Notes: generated by a model not told the origin, from the letters alone. DNA of 64,000 bases from Motacilla alba alba (GCF_015832195.1 NC_052020.1:1116001-1180000), one strand, 5' to 3'. Positions 20,811 to 33,390 are shown, counted from the stretch's first letter. Numbers and translations are program-made.

Positions 20811-21138
20811 TCCCTACCAGCAAAAAAAAGAGAAAAAAAAGAAAAAAAAACTAAAAAGGGACCCAAGTGAATTTTTTGCGCGCAAGAAAGGCTGATTTTT
20901 AAAACTTACACTTTTTCAGCCGGATGGGGTCAAAAATCTGCTGGTAGGTGGTCTCCGTCTCAGTCTCCTCGGACAGTCGTCCAGCTGTCAGGGTGAGGGT
21001 CGACTGAGTCCTTCCGAAGCAGACCTTCTAGAACGGAGGCCTTGCTTCTTCTGGGGTTTGACGATCCGAAGGCAGTTACTATTTCAGGAAGAAATGCTGC
21101 TCTCCAGGGTTTCAGGTCCCCTCGTTCGGTGCGTCAGT
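20811..21138 (-). other. ERV-B1 leader
   Basis: The untranslated leader lies between the PBS and the gag ATG. It contains a purine-rich stretch just before gag (plus-strand 20821-20850) and no open frame of note. It differs from the B2 leader at several positions and small indels, although the adjoining LTRs are identical. Confidence 0.6.
21116..21136 (-). promoter_or_regulatory. ERV-B1 primer binding site, tRNA-Lys-like (divergent)
   Basis: In element sense TGACGCACCGAACGAGGGGA resembles the tRNA-Lys3 site TGGCGCCCGAACAGGGAC, but has TGA for TGG and extra bases. The match is loose. Lys primers are typical of betaretroviruses. The same sequence occurs in B2, so the change predates the two copies. 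Confidence 0.4.
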
Positions 21139-21679
21139 TAATGCCGCTGGCTGGGATACGGGGTGTACCCAGGAGCTGCATCAAAGCCGGATAGCATAGC
21201 TCTGAGGGGGGCTAATCAGCCCAAGCTCTGGCGGTGCCCCTAGCCTATGCCTTAGCAAGCCTTTAGTGATTTCAGCTCAGTGATTATCAGCTCATGAGTG
21301 ATTTCAGCTCTTTGGGCTTGCTAGGCTTGGCTGGGGCACGCAGCAGGCACTCGGAAGACCAGGAAAGAGAGGAGAGCGCTGTGTGAGGTTCCAAGACGAT
21401 GTCTTTATTGGTCTTCTTCGTAGCTCTTTCGCGGGGTGTCTCGAAGGGTCTCAGGGACAGCGGCTCCAACGAGCCGGGCAGAAACAGGGGTTTATATAGG
21501 GTTAGGGAGGATTGAGAATTGTCCAATGGTAAGGGTTAAAGGAAAGTGACCTATAGCTTTACAGAGAGATAAGCAAGGGTCCGAGAGCGGGAGAGAGGGG
21601 CTCCTTTTGTCCAGTCATCCTGACTCAGCATTCTGTCTCTGAACGCCAAGGCAGGTTTGCAGGGCCTGTGCCTGCTACA
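21139..21679 (-). repeat. ERV-B LTR2 (5' LTR of B1)
   Basis: 541 bp, identical by eye to LTR1 and LTR4. TATATAAA is at plus-strand 21491-21498 and AATAAA at 21404-21409, in promoter-then-poly(A) order for the minus strand. The right flank is CATTAC, which does not match the left flank of LTR1 (CCAAGC) or of LTR3 (CCATCA). Confidence 0.88.
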
Positions 21680-22012
21680 CATTACCAGGTCGTGTTCAGC
21701 CTCGTATCCACCAACACCCCTGAGTCCTCCTCAGGGCTGCTCTGATCTATTCATCCTCCAGCTTGTGTTGACCTGACCCAGGTAAAGCACCTTATACTTG
21801 GTATTGTTAAATCTTACAAGATTCCCATGGACCCACTTCTTGAGCTTGTCCAGATCCCTCGGGATGGCAACCTATTCTTCAGGTGCGTCAATTGCACCAC
21901 TAAACTTGATGCCATCTGAAACTTGCTGAGAGTGCACTCAACTCTTTGCCTACATCATTAATAGAGATAGGAAATAACACTGGTCCCAACACTCTCCCTG
22001 AGAGACATTTAG
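21680..22012 (-). mobile_element. CR1-family LINE fragment (antisense)
   Basis: The stretch abutting LTR2 reads like the reverse complement of CR1 ORF2, the bird/reptile LINE. It has recognisable words such as CCACTTCTTGAGCTTGTCCAG, CCAGATCCCTCGGGATGGCA and AAACTTGCTGAGAGTGCACTC, which encode the reverse-transcriptase region (…SKFADDTKL-type) on the minus strand. It is diverged and truncated at both ends. The LTR2 junction falls directly on its left edge. Confidence 0.6.
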
Positions 22013-25000
22013 CAGAAAAGAAAAAATAATATTTTCATTGTATCATCCCAGCAGACATCTGTTGCACAGACTCTGAAATCAAAGAATTTTAAATGTTTTG
22101 TTTGTGTACTAAATTTTCCTTTTTTCTAGAAAGTCCATGAACATGAAAAAGATGAGAAAAATTATCTTAAAATAGATGTTTTTCAAACAAATCTTTCCTA
22201 AAATAAATAGTCATGTTACCACACCAATCTGACTGTCTGAATCTTTCCTAGAAACTGTTCTAAGTAGGGGAAGAAAGTTATTTAGATCATTCTTATTACC
22301 ATCATCTAAACCACAATAATACTTTGAATAGCATAAAACCATTCTTCCTAACTGCATACAAACAAATAACAAGGAAATTCTCCCACCACAAAGAACTTGC
22401 AATATCATTATAAGACGATAGACACCAGATGGATGCAACAAACAGATGGAGGAAGAATAAGGTAGCAATGAGATGATTATAATCAGCATGATAAGCAGTG
22501 ATGCATACCAGCAAACCGGCTGCCTAGCCATTATCTATGTGTGTGCGCACGCATGTAAAATTTACACAAATACCATTGACGTGATATTAACTAATTCAGA
22601 ACGTCTGATATTGTCAGTTTATAACAACAAGAAATGCAGGCTCTGCCAGTAAGAGTTGATACCCTCAGGTAACATTGGGAAGAAGTATTCCACATGACTG
22701 ATGGTATTAACTAATGAAAGGGTGGAGAGTACTTTCAGTCAGCAACTGGTTTGCTGAACTTTAACAAAACTGTCATTTCCATGTTACTGGGAATTATAAG
22801 GTGAGGAAGGGATTTCAGGGGAGGAAGATCATCTTTTAAGGTTTTCTTTCCAAATCAAATTAGAGACAATGAGTTCTAAAGAGTAATGTGTTTTGGACAG
22901 GAAATGTGCCGCTTGAGGAAGCACAATCTGAAAGGCTTTATTGCTAAACATCTGAGGCCATTTTGTTCAACATTAGATCAGAATTTCAAACAGAAAATTC
23001 TACTCATAGTAGCAGAATTACTTTAGAAGACACTGTAAGATCCCTGGGAAGTATGTGGTTAATATTTTCTCTTCGACAAAGAAAAAATTTTAAAGTTTCT
23101 TCCAACATTTTTGACCTAAATCTCCACCAATATTTAGATAACAAATACTAGTGGAAAAATATGGTTGTATCTAATTCTCTTTGTTGCAAAGAAAGATGTC
23201 TAAAGGTGAAAATATAAATTTAAATGTAAATGTATATTTAAATGTAAAATATATGAAGCAGATAATTCTGCACTCTCACTTGTTTTCTGTGTGTTACACA
23301 AATAACTGCGGGGAACATTGAGCTGCAGCCACCCCTGGCCTCATGACAGCTTTTTTATCGCAGGATGGCTGAGCTTCACAAAATGTTATGAAAATGACAA
23401 AGTTCTGCAAACTGCAGCACATATTTTTGTAAACAATTAAACAGTGAAAAACTAAAGTGCGCTGCAGAAATTGTTTGCAAAAGATGTCCCATGCCCAAGT
23501 AAACCTCATTCTTCCCAGTGTGATATTTAAGGAATAACTTGAAGGGTGTTACTTCTATCTTTTTTTAAATACCTATGCAAACATTAAGAATGTGCAGTAA
23601 TGTGAATTTGAAACAGATCTTCAGATGATGACAGTATTGCATTTGCATTTCCAAGAGGGATTGCAATGAATAGAGAAAAGTCTATTTTTAATTTTTCATG
23701 CAATTTTAGTTCTGACTGCTTAAACAAGTATATATTTCTCATGGGTACTTTAGAACTCCGAGTGTTAATGCTGTTGAAATTCATTCAGTTTCTGAAATTA
23801 ATTCAGAGTTTTTATTTTAAAAAATAATATAAGGAAATGGACTTCTAATCCATTGCAAACACATTAAAAGCAAACTTTCCAAATAGATTGTTATTAATAT
23901 TCTGTTAATAATGTAATTTATTTAAGAAAATATTTTATTTTTTTCCTAAGCTACTTTATTCAACAAATTTCTTTTTTCCACACAATCTTTTTCATTTTAG
24001 GTGTAGATTTAGGTATATCTGTGGTCTTAATTGCTGTAACTACAAAGAAATTATTTTCTTCAAACAAAGGGACTCAAAAGATATGTCACTTTATACTGAA
24101 GTCTTCCCAGATTGACATGATGAGGACATGTGAACACCTACTATAAGCATATATGTATTAAGAATTTTTTCTTCTAAATGTTAGTATATATACTAACTTT
24201 TTTTTACATACACAGTAACTCAGTCATTCTGCCACTGTTATTTGATTTCATGGATTTAAACAGATAATTTCCTTACCTTAGTAGCTACTAATCTGAAGGA
24301 GGGAAAGAGGGAGATTGCTAAAGGTAGCCCAGATCTACGTTAATGCTTTGAATGGTTCTCATTCAAAGCTTACTAGATTATTATGTTAGTTGGCTTTAGA
24401 TCCAGATATTATTCATAATTTAGTTAATGTTAAAAAATCATTAAAAATATCAAAGGTTAGGAAGATGTTAACACCAAAATTTTGTAGTGTTCATGCAATT
24501 TCACTGAAATTAAAATTGCCTTATTTCTTTGATTTAGTATATCCAGAGTAATGGGCTATATTAGAAAACAGCAGCTTGGCTTTTATTTGAAAAATTAAAA
24601 AAACCTCTACTACTTCTTTGCTTTTAAATTTTACTTTCTTTCCATATTTATGTACTTTATATAATAGTAAATATTTTTATGCAAGTTTCTCTTCCACCCT
24701 AAAGTCAGAGGGAATAACCTAAGCACTAATAAATAATTTTTAAAAAGGGAGAGAGATATATAATGAAGAAATATAAACAGGAGAGGAAGGTAGATAAATG
24801 AACAACACTAAGGATAAAAAATATACACTGCAAATATTCCTGAATATTTGATTTTATAGAACTAATTTACAGCAGACTATTGTTATTTGCAGGTTTTTAA
24901 TTCCAGCTGCTGCTAGGATTTGAATAGCATTGCTGAAACAGGTGGTTGCCTTCTCTGTGAAGGGGCTACCGTGATATAAATCATCCCACCACTCCCAGAT

Positions 25001-27753
25001 TGTGTTGAAGGAGGAGGAGTATTTCTAGTTGAAGCAACATATCTTTCTACTGTTCAGGGCTCTTGTAGGAAGTTGTGAGTTTTTCACCCTTCTCTGACTA
25101 TCTAGTTCATGCCACAGGTGAAATAAATCCCAAATAGTTCCAGTACAAGGAACTGAAGTAGAAAGGAACACTGCCTTTGTTCACAAGGTTGCTGGCATGT
25201 CTTTATCGATGAAGACCTCAAATTAATTTCTTTGGGACTCTGCTGAGAGACAGAGTAGAATCATCAGTGGCCTTTGGAATATACACATAATTCTGAGGTT
25301 ATTCAGTTATAAATCCTTCATAGCTTTGCCTGTGAGATATTTTTTGTGCTAAATTTAATAAATTAATCAAAATATTTCATTTATTCATAAAAGGCTGATA
25401 TCAGTTGCAATTAATTCAAACTTTACTTTAAAATCTCTTGTAGAATTTTCTTTTGTGTACCTGAAAAAAGATAGAAGAACATGAGAAAATTGTCAAGATT
25501 TTCTCACATTTCTCTTTCACATTTTTAAACTTATTATACAAATTACTGGCATTTTAAAATTCACCAGCTTTAACCAGTACAAATTAACCCATTTAGAAAT
25601 ATTTGTAAATTATTTTTTATTTACTGTTTTTCTGTCCACCTTGTTTATATGTCGTGTCTCTAACTGATATAAATCTGATAAAACCGCATCACCTAATGTG
25701 TCTGTTAATTGTTATGGCTAGCATAGTGCAAAGAAGAAAAAATACCAAATGAACGGGAGCAATTCCATGCATTCATACATCAAGGAAAAATGTCTTTCAA
25801 TATTCAGCCAGGGCTACAGGGATTTGATTTCCAAAGATAGAACCAAAACTGCCGTAAAATGCTGGTTTAATGTTGAACATCTGTTTCAGTGCAATAAGCC
25901 ACATATATTGTAGAATCAGGACCCTAGGACAGTAAACCATTTAATGGAAACCTAGAATGGAATCTAGAAACACAGTTTTGAGTCCTGTTTATTCAACTAA
26001 GTTTTCCCTTTCTGTTTTTGCATTGTTCCTAGTGACATACAGTCTGTGGTATTTCATGATGATTTTCCTTTCTATTTTTTAAATTTGAGAAGATTTTGCT
26101 TATTCTAGAATATTTTGAAATATGAATCAAATTTGCCCATAAGCAAGTAGCAACATGAGTTTTCTTTTGCTCTTGTATGTCAACAGTAAACATATGACTA
26201 CAATAAAAATGGAAGAACAGTTACACAAACAGCAAAATATAACTCATCTGTTGTCAGGTCTGGAGATTGACAGTCCAAAAGTGCTTGGACATGTAACAGT
26301 TAAAAGCTTGAAATTATAAGCACTGAGTTAGGGTTTCAAGCTGCCTGTATGTTGTAGGATTGTTGCTGGGTACCTAAGAATGAAGCATAAAGCTGATAAT
26401 ACACTAAGCAGAGAAATTAACAAGTGAGACAAAAAAGCCACATTTGTAACTCTGCCTTTTCTGGACTCTTCTGTAGCTGTAGCCTTCAATAAGACACCCA
26501 TGGGAAGCTGAAAATCCCTGCTGAAAATGCAGGTCTCGTCTCACCTCAGACATTTAAATCATGCCCCTGAGCAGAATTGGCCAACAGGTACTTCTTATGG
26601 AAAAACAGTATGAGAAAAGAAGGAGTGACAACTACTGCCTGATAGATTAATATAGAGAAAACTCTCGGTGAAAGCAGGGAGTTGCAATATTCCACGCTGC
26701 TTGGCCTGAGGATATGAAACTACCTGCAGAAAGATAATTTAGCATATGCTACCTGGTTTGCCATACCCTGCACACTGCCAACTAAAACTCTCCAGTAAAG
26801 GAAGGAAGGGTAACAGGAGAGAGCAGGGGGGATGTAGCTCTACATCCCTTAACCAGGACTTTCACAATAGAGACTGGAAAACTCTGAGATTTGCCAGAAA
26901 TATTCCTTCACCAATAAAGCCTGAGATGAAAAAGCCATGTCTTATCTGTGCATGTGCTGTTCTGCAGGTATGGCAAGGAAAAGGCTCTGATGAGACTGTC
27001 CCTTCCCATCCTGTCTCAAGGGCTGTCCCACCCTGCTCATGACCCAGGAGTCCACTTCATCCAGCCTGGACTGTCAGCCTGTGGCCCTGTAATACAACAG
27101 CAGAACTGGTCTCCAGCTCCCCATAGCCTTTCCCTGCCCACCCACAGGCCCTGCTGGGTCAGTCCCATCTTCAGTCCCTCAGCCCAGGACATTCTCAGCC
27201 CATCCTGACCTCAGGTAAATGGCGGGTGACCATGGCTGTTGTTGTTCTGGCGCCATCAGCTTCCTTGCTCCTGGCTGGAGTGGTGGGGTGTGTCCCCTGG
27301 GGAGCCCCCGGGCCCTACAGGTGCTGATGGGGAGCACATTTGTACTTGAAGTGAAAGAGCTGTCAAACATAAGCTGAGCTTGGAATGTCTGTAACATTGG
27401 ATATTAGTAACTCTTTTTAATGTCATTTTTGCACTGCTTTGAGAGTGAAAGTTGAGAATTTGTAACCCCATGTGCCAAGGAAGGATGTGAGTTATTCTTG
27501 CATCCCAGAGGATCATGTCAACTGCTAGACAGGTACGCAGAGTTCCTGACCACAGGCTTGCTCCTCTGGACTCGTCTTTTGATGAGATTGACCATTGCAG
27601 CTGCATTTTGTATTGCTGGAGTGTGTTAGTCCTGCTAGCCCAGAGCCTGTGCTGGGCACAAGGCTGAAGAACTTGTAAATCTTAGACAGCTTAAAGCAGC
27701 TAGTGAACACCTAGGTACTCACATCAGATAAGAGGCAAATGCTTCAGGGTCTG
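22013..27753. other. Unique AT-rich DNA between ERV-B1 and the gap
   Basis: No gene, RNA or further repeat was recognised over about 5.7 kb. All open frames are short. There is a small AT-rich patch with repeated TTTAAATGTAAAT words at 23205-23252. Because the left junction is an ERV-B LTR without a matching target duplication, this DNA may come from another locus. Confidence 0.6.
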
Positions 27754-28753
27754 NNNNNNNNNNNNNNNNNNNNNNNNNNNNNNNNNNNNNNNNNNNNNNN
27801 NNNNNNNNNNNNNNNNNNNNNNNNNNNNNNNNNNNNNNNNNNNNNNNNNNNNNNNNNNNNNNNNNNNNNNNNNNNNNNNNNNNNNNNNNNNNNNNNNNNN
27901 NNNNNNNNNNNNNNNNNNNNNNNNNNNNNNNNNNNNNNNNNNNNNNNNNNNNNNNNNNNNNNNNNNNNNNNNNNNNNNNNNNNNNNNNNNNNNNNNNNNN
28001 NNNNNNNNNNNNNNNNNNNNNNNNNNNNNNNNNNNNNNNNNNNNNNNNNNNNNNNNNNNNNNNNNNNNNNNNNNNNNNNNNNNNNNNNNNNNNNNNNNNN
28101 NNNNNNNNNNNNNNNNNNNNNNNNNNNNNNNNNNNNNNNNNNNNNNNNNNNNNNNNNNNNNNNNNNNNNNNNNNNNNNNNNNNNNNNNNNNNNNNNNNNN
28201 NNNNNNNNNNNNNNNNNNNNNNNNNNNNNNNNNNNNNNNNNNNNNNNNNNNNNNNNNNNNNNNNNNNNNNNNNNNNNNNNNNNNNNNNNNNNNNNNNNNN
28301 NNNNNNNNNNNNNNNNNNNNNNNNNNNNNNNNNNNNNNNNNNNNNNNNNNNNNNNNNNNNNNNNNNNNNNNNNNNNNNNNNNNNNNNNNNNNNNNNNNNN
28401 NNNNNNNNNNNNNNNNNNNNNNNNNNNNNNNNNNNNNNNNNNNNNNNNNNNNNNNNNNNNNNNNNNNNNNNNNNNNNNNNNNNNNNNNNNNNNNNNNNNN
28501 NNNNNNNNNNNNNNNNNNNNNNNNNNNNNNNNNNNNNNNNNNNNNNNNNNNNNNNNNNNNNNNNNNNNNNNNNNNNNNNNNNNNNNNNNNNNNNNNNNNN
28601 NNNNNNNNNNNNNNNNNNNNNNNNNNNNNNNNNNNNNNNNNNNNNNNNNNNNNNNNNNNNNNNNNNNNNNNNNNNNNNNNNNNNNNNNNNNNNNNNNNNN
28701 NNNNNNNNNNNNNNNNNNNNNNNNNNNNNNNNNNNNNNNNNNNNNNNNNNNNN
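27754..28753. other. Assembly gap of exactly 1,000 N
   Basis: Exactly 1,000 unknown bases, a round size that suggests a placeholder. Any 5' LTR, PBS and leader of ERV-C would lie here or be missing. Protein frames across it are meaningless. Confidence 0.99.
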
Positions 28754-28911
28754 TATATATTCAATTTAAAAAGACAGTGAGAAATTGATTCTTTACGTCC
28801 TGTTTAGTGTGTTTTTCCCTGTCAATTCATTGACATGTGCAATCTCCAATTGACCCTGAATCCAAGTACCTCCTCATGCAGTTTGAGTAGATATGAAAAT
28901 CAAGACCCTTC
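28754..28911. other. Sequence between gap and ERV-C gag
   Basis: This 158-bp stretch may be ERV-C leader or flank. I see no LTR end or TGG-type primer site, so the 5' part of ERV-C is not represented. Confidence 0.5.
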
Positions 28912-30249
28912 ATGGCTGACAATCAATCAGACTCTGTCCCTACCCCCACCCCACCATTTCCCCCATCCAAAGCCTGGCACTCAGAGCAGCCTTGTGCAAA
29001 TCTGAGCTCCCTCCAGCCCAGGCTGCACCTGCAGCTTTCAGCTCCTTTAGTTAACACAGAATATAACTATATAAATGATGAGGATTTTGAACCACACATC
29101 ACAACTAAACACATACCATTCAGCGCTATTGAATTAGCTAAACTGAACAAGGAATTTGGGTTCCTCCCACAAGAGTCAGAGACAGAATACGTTTTCCGAG
29201 TATCCCTCACTGGCGGAGATCAAATCAAGTTAACAGAACAAGAAGCCAGTGGTTATTTGGGCCGTGGTGTTTTCTTAACAACAGGAGACAAACGCGATAG
29301 TTGGTCCCTGACACAACGAGCAGCTTTTTGGGCTGGGGGAATCAACCCTCTAGAAAGGGGCGACCCCCTAGCAATTGTTGGTACCACTGACCAGCTTCTA
29401 GAAAGCGTACACAAAGCTGCCTGTTTGCAAATGATCCATGAAAAGAAATTAACTCCTGGTTTCGAATCCCCAATGCAATTACCTGTGAAACCAGAAGACA
29501 TGACTCCTTTGATTCGTGGGCTCCCAGAAACCCTAAAATCCACAGCAATCACCATACAGAAAACTATAATGGCCTTAAGCCCTGTAGGACAACTGGACAG
29601 ATTTCTTAATAACTCTGCTGACCAGTCCGGAACATCAGAAGTTGCTGACTCTAACTTGGCAAGCTGCTCTCCTTTGCAAAATACACCTATTAGTTCACCT
29701 GTCAATAGTCATAAGATTTGGACCTGGGGGGAAGTTGCAGTAGATCTGATTAATTATTGTAGACAATATGGTCCTGCAAAAATCTCAGAGGAGAGAACAG
29801 AAAAAACGAAAGGGGTTCGGTTTATTGGAACCCCTCACACTGAAAACAAAGAACAGGATAACAAAGTGTCTAACCGCACTCGCTGGTGGATGCTAGGAAT
29901 TAAAAAGGGGATTCCTAGAGATGTAATGGATGGTTTACCTATAGACAAACTGCAAAAAATAATCACTAACTGGCATTCTAGGAGGCCAAATTCATCTGTA
30001 CGGCCAAATGCCCCCCCGCCCACCCAGGAAAACACATCTCCTAACACTGTAACTCCCTCAGTATCGTTCCCACAAAACACAGGCAATGAGCCAAAACTAA
30101 CCCTATCCCAACTTCTGGCACACAACCTGGGTAACACATCATTCACTTCACCGAACGAGCCTCATATAACCCTTTCACAACTCCTTTCACAGACCCTTGC
30201 ACAGAACACTAACAGTGAATCTAAACCAACAGGGGTTTCGGGAAACTAA
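28912..30249 (+). CDS. gag: ERV-C Gag, open, class III-like
   Basis: 445 residues from an ATG with no break. The N-terminal 50 residues are Pro/Ser-rich; the middle (about 55-215) is likely the capsid-like fold. Residues 260-345 contain a Trp-rich, basic stretch (RTRWWMLGIKKG) before a Pro/Ser/Thr-rich tail. No CCHC zinc knuckle is present. The tail carries two copies of an NEP-x-x-TLSQLL-type unit about 34 residues apart. Family assignment rests mainly on the adjoining pol. Residue order gives no sign of a myristoylation site. Confidence 0.65.
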   Translation: MADNQSDSVPTPTPPFPPSKAWHSEQPCANLSSLQPRLHLQLSAPLVNTEYNYINDEDFEPHITTKHIPFSAIELAKLNKEFGFLPQESETEYVFRVSLTGGDQIKLTEQEASGYLGRGVFLTTGDKRDSWSLTQRAAFWAGGINPLERGDPLAIVGTTDQLLESVHKAACLQMIHEKKLTPGFESPMQLPVKPEDMTPLIRGLPETLKSTAITIQKTIMALSPVGQLDRFLNNSADQSGTSEVADSNLASCSPLQNTPISSPVNSHKIWTWGEVAVDLINYCRQYGPAKISEERTEKTKGVRFIGTPHTENKEQDNKVSNRTRWWMLGIKKGIPRDVMDGLPIDKLQKIITNWHSRRPNSSVRPNAPPPTQENTSPNTVTPSVSFPQNTGNEPKLTLSQLLAHNLGNTSFTSPNEPHITLSQLLSQTLAQNTNSESKPTGVSGN

Positions 30250-30252
30250 CAT

Positions 30253-30285
30253 CTCCGTCCCTAAAAGGTGGGCGAAGGGACGGAG
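30253..30285 (+). other. 10-bp perfect stem-loop between ERV-C gag and pol
   Basis: CTCCGTCCCT (30253-30262) pairs perfectly with AGGGACGGAG (30276-30285) around a 13-base loop. It starts four bases after the gag stop. It could influence termination, readthrough or initiation of pol, but gag and pol are in different frames with stops between, so the mechanism is open. Confidence 0.6.
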
Positions 30286-30302
30286 CATGAATTTACTTAA
30301 GA

Positions 30303-33300
30303 ATGCTCACTAAAAATAAAACTGGAGATATTTTAATTACAGCAATAATCAGGCCAAAAAGAGTTCTAATAACTTTCCTAGTAGACACAGGAGCACAGAT
30401 TTCTGCACTAACACACAAAAACGCCGAAAGGTGTGGAATCATTCCAACAAAAAGACAATGCTGTGTTAACGCTTTAGGAACCACAGAATACATGAGCATT
30501 GCCTTGGTGAAACTCACACTACCTGGAGATGAAATTCAATTAGTTGTTAAAATGGTAATAGGGGACATCCCAAATAACCTACTAGGCATGGATGTCCTTG
30601 CTGGCAGACAGTGGGAGGACTCAGATGGGTTCATATGGTCTTTTGGCACTCCTCCACTTAACATCAGATTGCTACAAACTGCACCCCCACTGACATATAG
30701 CAAAACAACCAGTGTAAAACAGTATCCTTTGCCAGCTGGTGCCAGAGAAGGCATCAAACCAGTTATACAAGATTTGAAAAAACAAAAGGTAATAATTCAT
30801 ACTCACTCTGCTTTTAACTCACCAGTGTGGCCAGTGAGGAAGCCAAACGGTAAATGGAGGTTAACTGTAGATTATCGCAGGCTTAACGCAAACACAGACC
30901 CTCTCACAGCAGCGGTACCAAACTTAGCTGAATTAATAACATCAATCCAAGAAAAAGCACACTCAATTATGGCCACTATAGATGTCAAAGACATGTTTTT
31001 CATGATACCTATACAGCCAGAGGACATGGATCGCTTTGCTTTTACATGGGAGGGACAACAGTATACATTCACCAGGCTTCCCCAAGGCTACAAACACTCC
31101 CCCACTCTAGCACATCACGCATTAGCAAAAGAATTAGAAAAAATATCAAAACCTGACACTGTGTCTGTTTATCAATACATTGATGATATTCTTGTAGGGG
31201 GAGAGGAAATTGAGGTAGTGGGGGAACACCAGCAGAAAATAATCTCACACTTAGAAAGCTTTGACTTGAAAATTCCCCCAGAAAAAATTCAGAAACCTTC
31301 CCAGGAAGTGAAGTTTTTGGGCATCTGGTGGCGGGGAGGGATGACTTGCATTCCACCTGATACCCTAACCTCCCTAGATCAAATTAAAATGCCTGAATCC
31401 AAGAAAGACCTCCAGCAGACTTTAGGGTTGTTAGTATTCTGGAGGAAACACATTCCTGATTTCTCAATAATAGCCAGACCACTTTATGATTTGCTGAGGA
31501 AGGGAATGAAATGGGACTGGACTTCTTCTCAGGAAGAAGCATAAAAATTATTGATTTTTGAAGCAACAGCTCACCAAGCACTGGGTCCTATCCATCCCAC
31601 AGATCCTTTTCAGGTCGAATGGGGGTTTGCTTCCTCGGGTCTATCAGTACACATTTGGCAACGCGGACCAGAGGGTCCCACAAGGCCTGTTGGTTTCTTT
31701 TCCCGTGGCTTCAAAGATGCTGAAAAAAGGTACACCACTTGGGAAAAGGGGTTATTTGTGGTTAGCTTAGCCCTCATTGAAGTAGAAAAGATTGCATGAC
31801 AACAGTCTATTGTGTTGAGGGGGCCTTTCAGAGTATTAAGAGCTGTCACAAGTGGTACGCCCCCACCAGACGGAGTCGCCCAGCGAGCCTCTGTCAGGAA
31901 ATGGTATGCACAAATAGAGCATTACTGTAACTTGTTTTCAATCACAGAGGGTACTGCAAAATTCTTAGCAATACAGGATACTGACAGCCTGGCTGACAGC
32001 CAAGATAAACCTATTTCTGTAATCAAGGTAGCACCCCCCTTTTCTTCTGAACTAGCAGCTAACTCTTGGTTTACTGATGCCTCTGCGAAAAGGGAAGGGA
32101 AGGTTTGGAAGTATAGAGCAGCTGCTTTGCACGTTTCATCTGGCAAAAAAATAATTACTGAAGGAGAAGGTAGTGCTCAGGTCGGAGAACTTGTTGCTGT
32201 TTGGAGCGTTTTCAAGCAGGAAGCGCAAAACACTTCTCTTGTCTGTATCTATACTGACTCTTATGCGGTGTACAAGGGTTGCACCGAGTGGCTCCCTTTT
32301 TGGCAGCAAAACGACTGGGAAGTTAACAGAATCCCAGTTTGGCAAAAGGAAAAGTGGCAAGAAATTTTAAACATTGCAAATCAGGGGAACTTTGCTGTTG
32401 GGTGGGTAGCTTCTCACCAAACTGACGGAAATCCAGCAGGAGAATGTAATAACAGAGCCGATGACCTGGCAAGGCTCAGTCCCCTGAAAAAGGAGGTAAT
32501 CACAGAGGAGTGGGAACCTTTGTTAGAATGGTTACATGTAAAAAGGCAGCACACAGGTGCAAAAGATTTGTACAAGGAAGCCCACGCTCGTGGTTGGCCT
32601 GTTACCAGAGAGATGTGTAAAACCTGCATTTCAGCCTGCGAACAGTGTCGCAAGCGACTGGAAAGGCATCCTTTAAAGGATGACCCTTTGCATTTGAGAA
32701 AGGGAAAAGGTATGTGGGACGCATGTCAGGTAGATTATATTGGTCCCTTCAAGAAGTCAGGAGGAAAACACTTTGTGCTAGTAGGAGTAGAAATTGTATC
32801 TGGGTTGGTACAAGCTGATGCCTTTAAAAGAGCTACTGGGGACAATACGGTTAAAGCCTTGCAGGATTGGTTTGGAACTTTTCCAAAACCGCAGGAAATC
32901 CAATCTGATAATGGGTCTCACTTTTCTGCTAGAGTAGTACAGGACTGGGCAAGGGATGAAGGAGTCAAATGGACTTTTCACACACCTTATTACGCTCAAG
33001 CTAACGGAATCGTGGAAAGGACCAATGGCCTCTTGAAACGACTCCTAAAACCGCAGGAGGGAAATTGGGACACTCGTTTGTGGAAAGCTGTCAAGGGGGT
33101 AAATAGCAGATGGGGGGTGAACGGATGCCCCAAAATCACTGCCTTTTACCCGAAACCTCCAAGCATTGTCCCTTTCCTGTCGGGACCTGATGATCCAAAA
33201 AATCCATCGCATTACCCTGGACAACCTGTTCTAGTGGACCTCCCCACGGTGGGAGAAGTGCCACTAGTGCTGAAGACCCCTCTGAATAAGTATGCGTGGG

Positions 33301-33365
33301 TGGCCTCTGATGCTCTGGGGAAAGAGCATCGGATACACACACGCTGGATAATCCCTTCATTTTAA
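30303..33365 (+). pseudogene. pol: ERV-C pro-pol, one frame with two in-frame stops
   Basis: One reading frame encodes protease (FLVDTGAQISAL, about residue 24), RT (VRKPNGKWRLTVDYRRLN; IDVKDMFFMIPI; LPQGYKHSP; YIDDILVGG), RNase H (FTDASAKREG; IYTDSYAVYKG; SHQTDGNPAGECNNRADDLA) and integrase (Cys pairs CKTC/CEQC; VDYIGP; SDNGSHF; GIVERTNG). A TAA at 31542-31544 interrupts after the RT thumb, and a TGA at 31797-31799 before RNase H; otherwise the frame is open to 33365. It starts at an ATG 54 bases after gag in another frame, following a TGA at 30288. The RT active site YIDD is intact. Confidence 0.85.
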
Positions 33366-33390
33366 CTCGTTTCTGCCTCTCAGTGGCAGG

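Larger units (their letters stand above)
12941..21679 (-). mobile_element. ERV-B1: class II (beta-like) provirus with alpha-like env
   Basis: This complete 8,739-bp provirus on the minus strand reads 5' LTR (21139-21679), PBS, gag, pro, pol, env, polypurine tract, 3' LTR (12941-13481). The two LTRs look identical by eye, so it is young or recently converted. Gag has a 1-base frameshift in a C-run; pro, pol and env are open. The gag/pro and pro/pol overlaps with -1 slip sites and the dUTPase-like domain ahead of the protease are betaretroviral. The transmembrane part of env is alpharetroviral in type. This combination resembles what has been called alpha-beta avian ERVs. That placement is from memory and needs a tree. 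Confidence 0.85.

Noticed and set aside
21680..27753. Possible gene between ERV-B1 and the gap
   Set aside because: Only short frames, one CR1 fragment and AT-rich DNA; nothing supports a gene.
27724..28788. Long open frames on both strands over the gap
   Set aside because: They are runs of N translated as unknown residues; not coding evidence.
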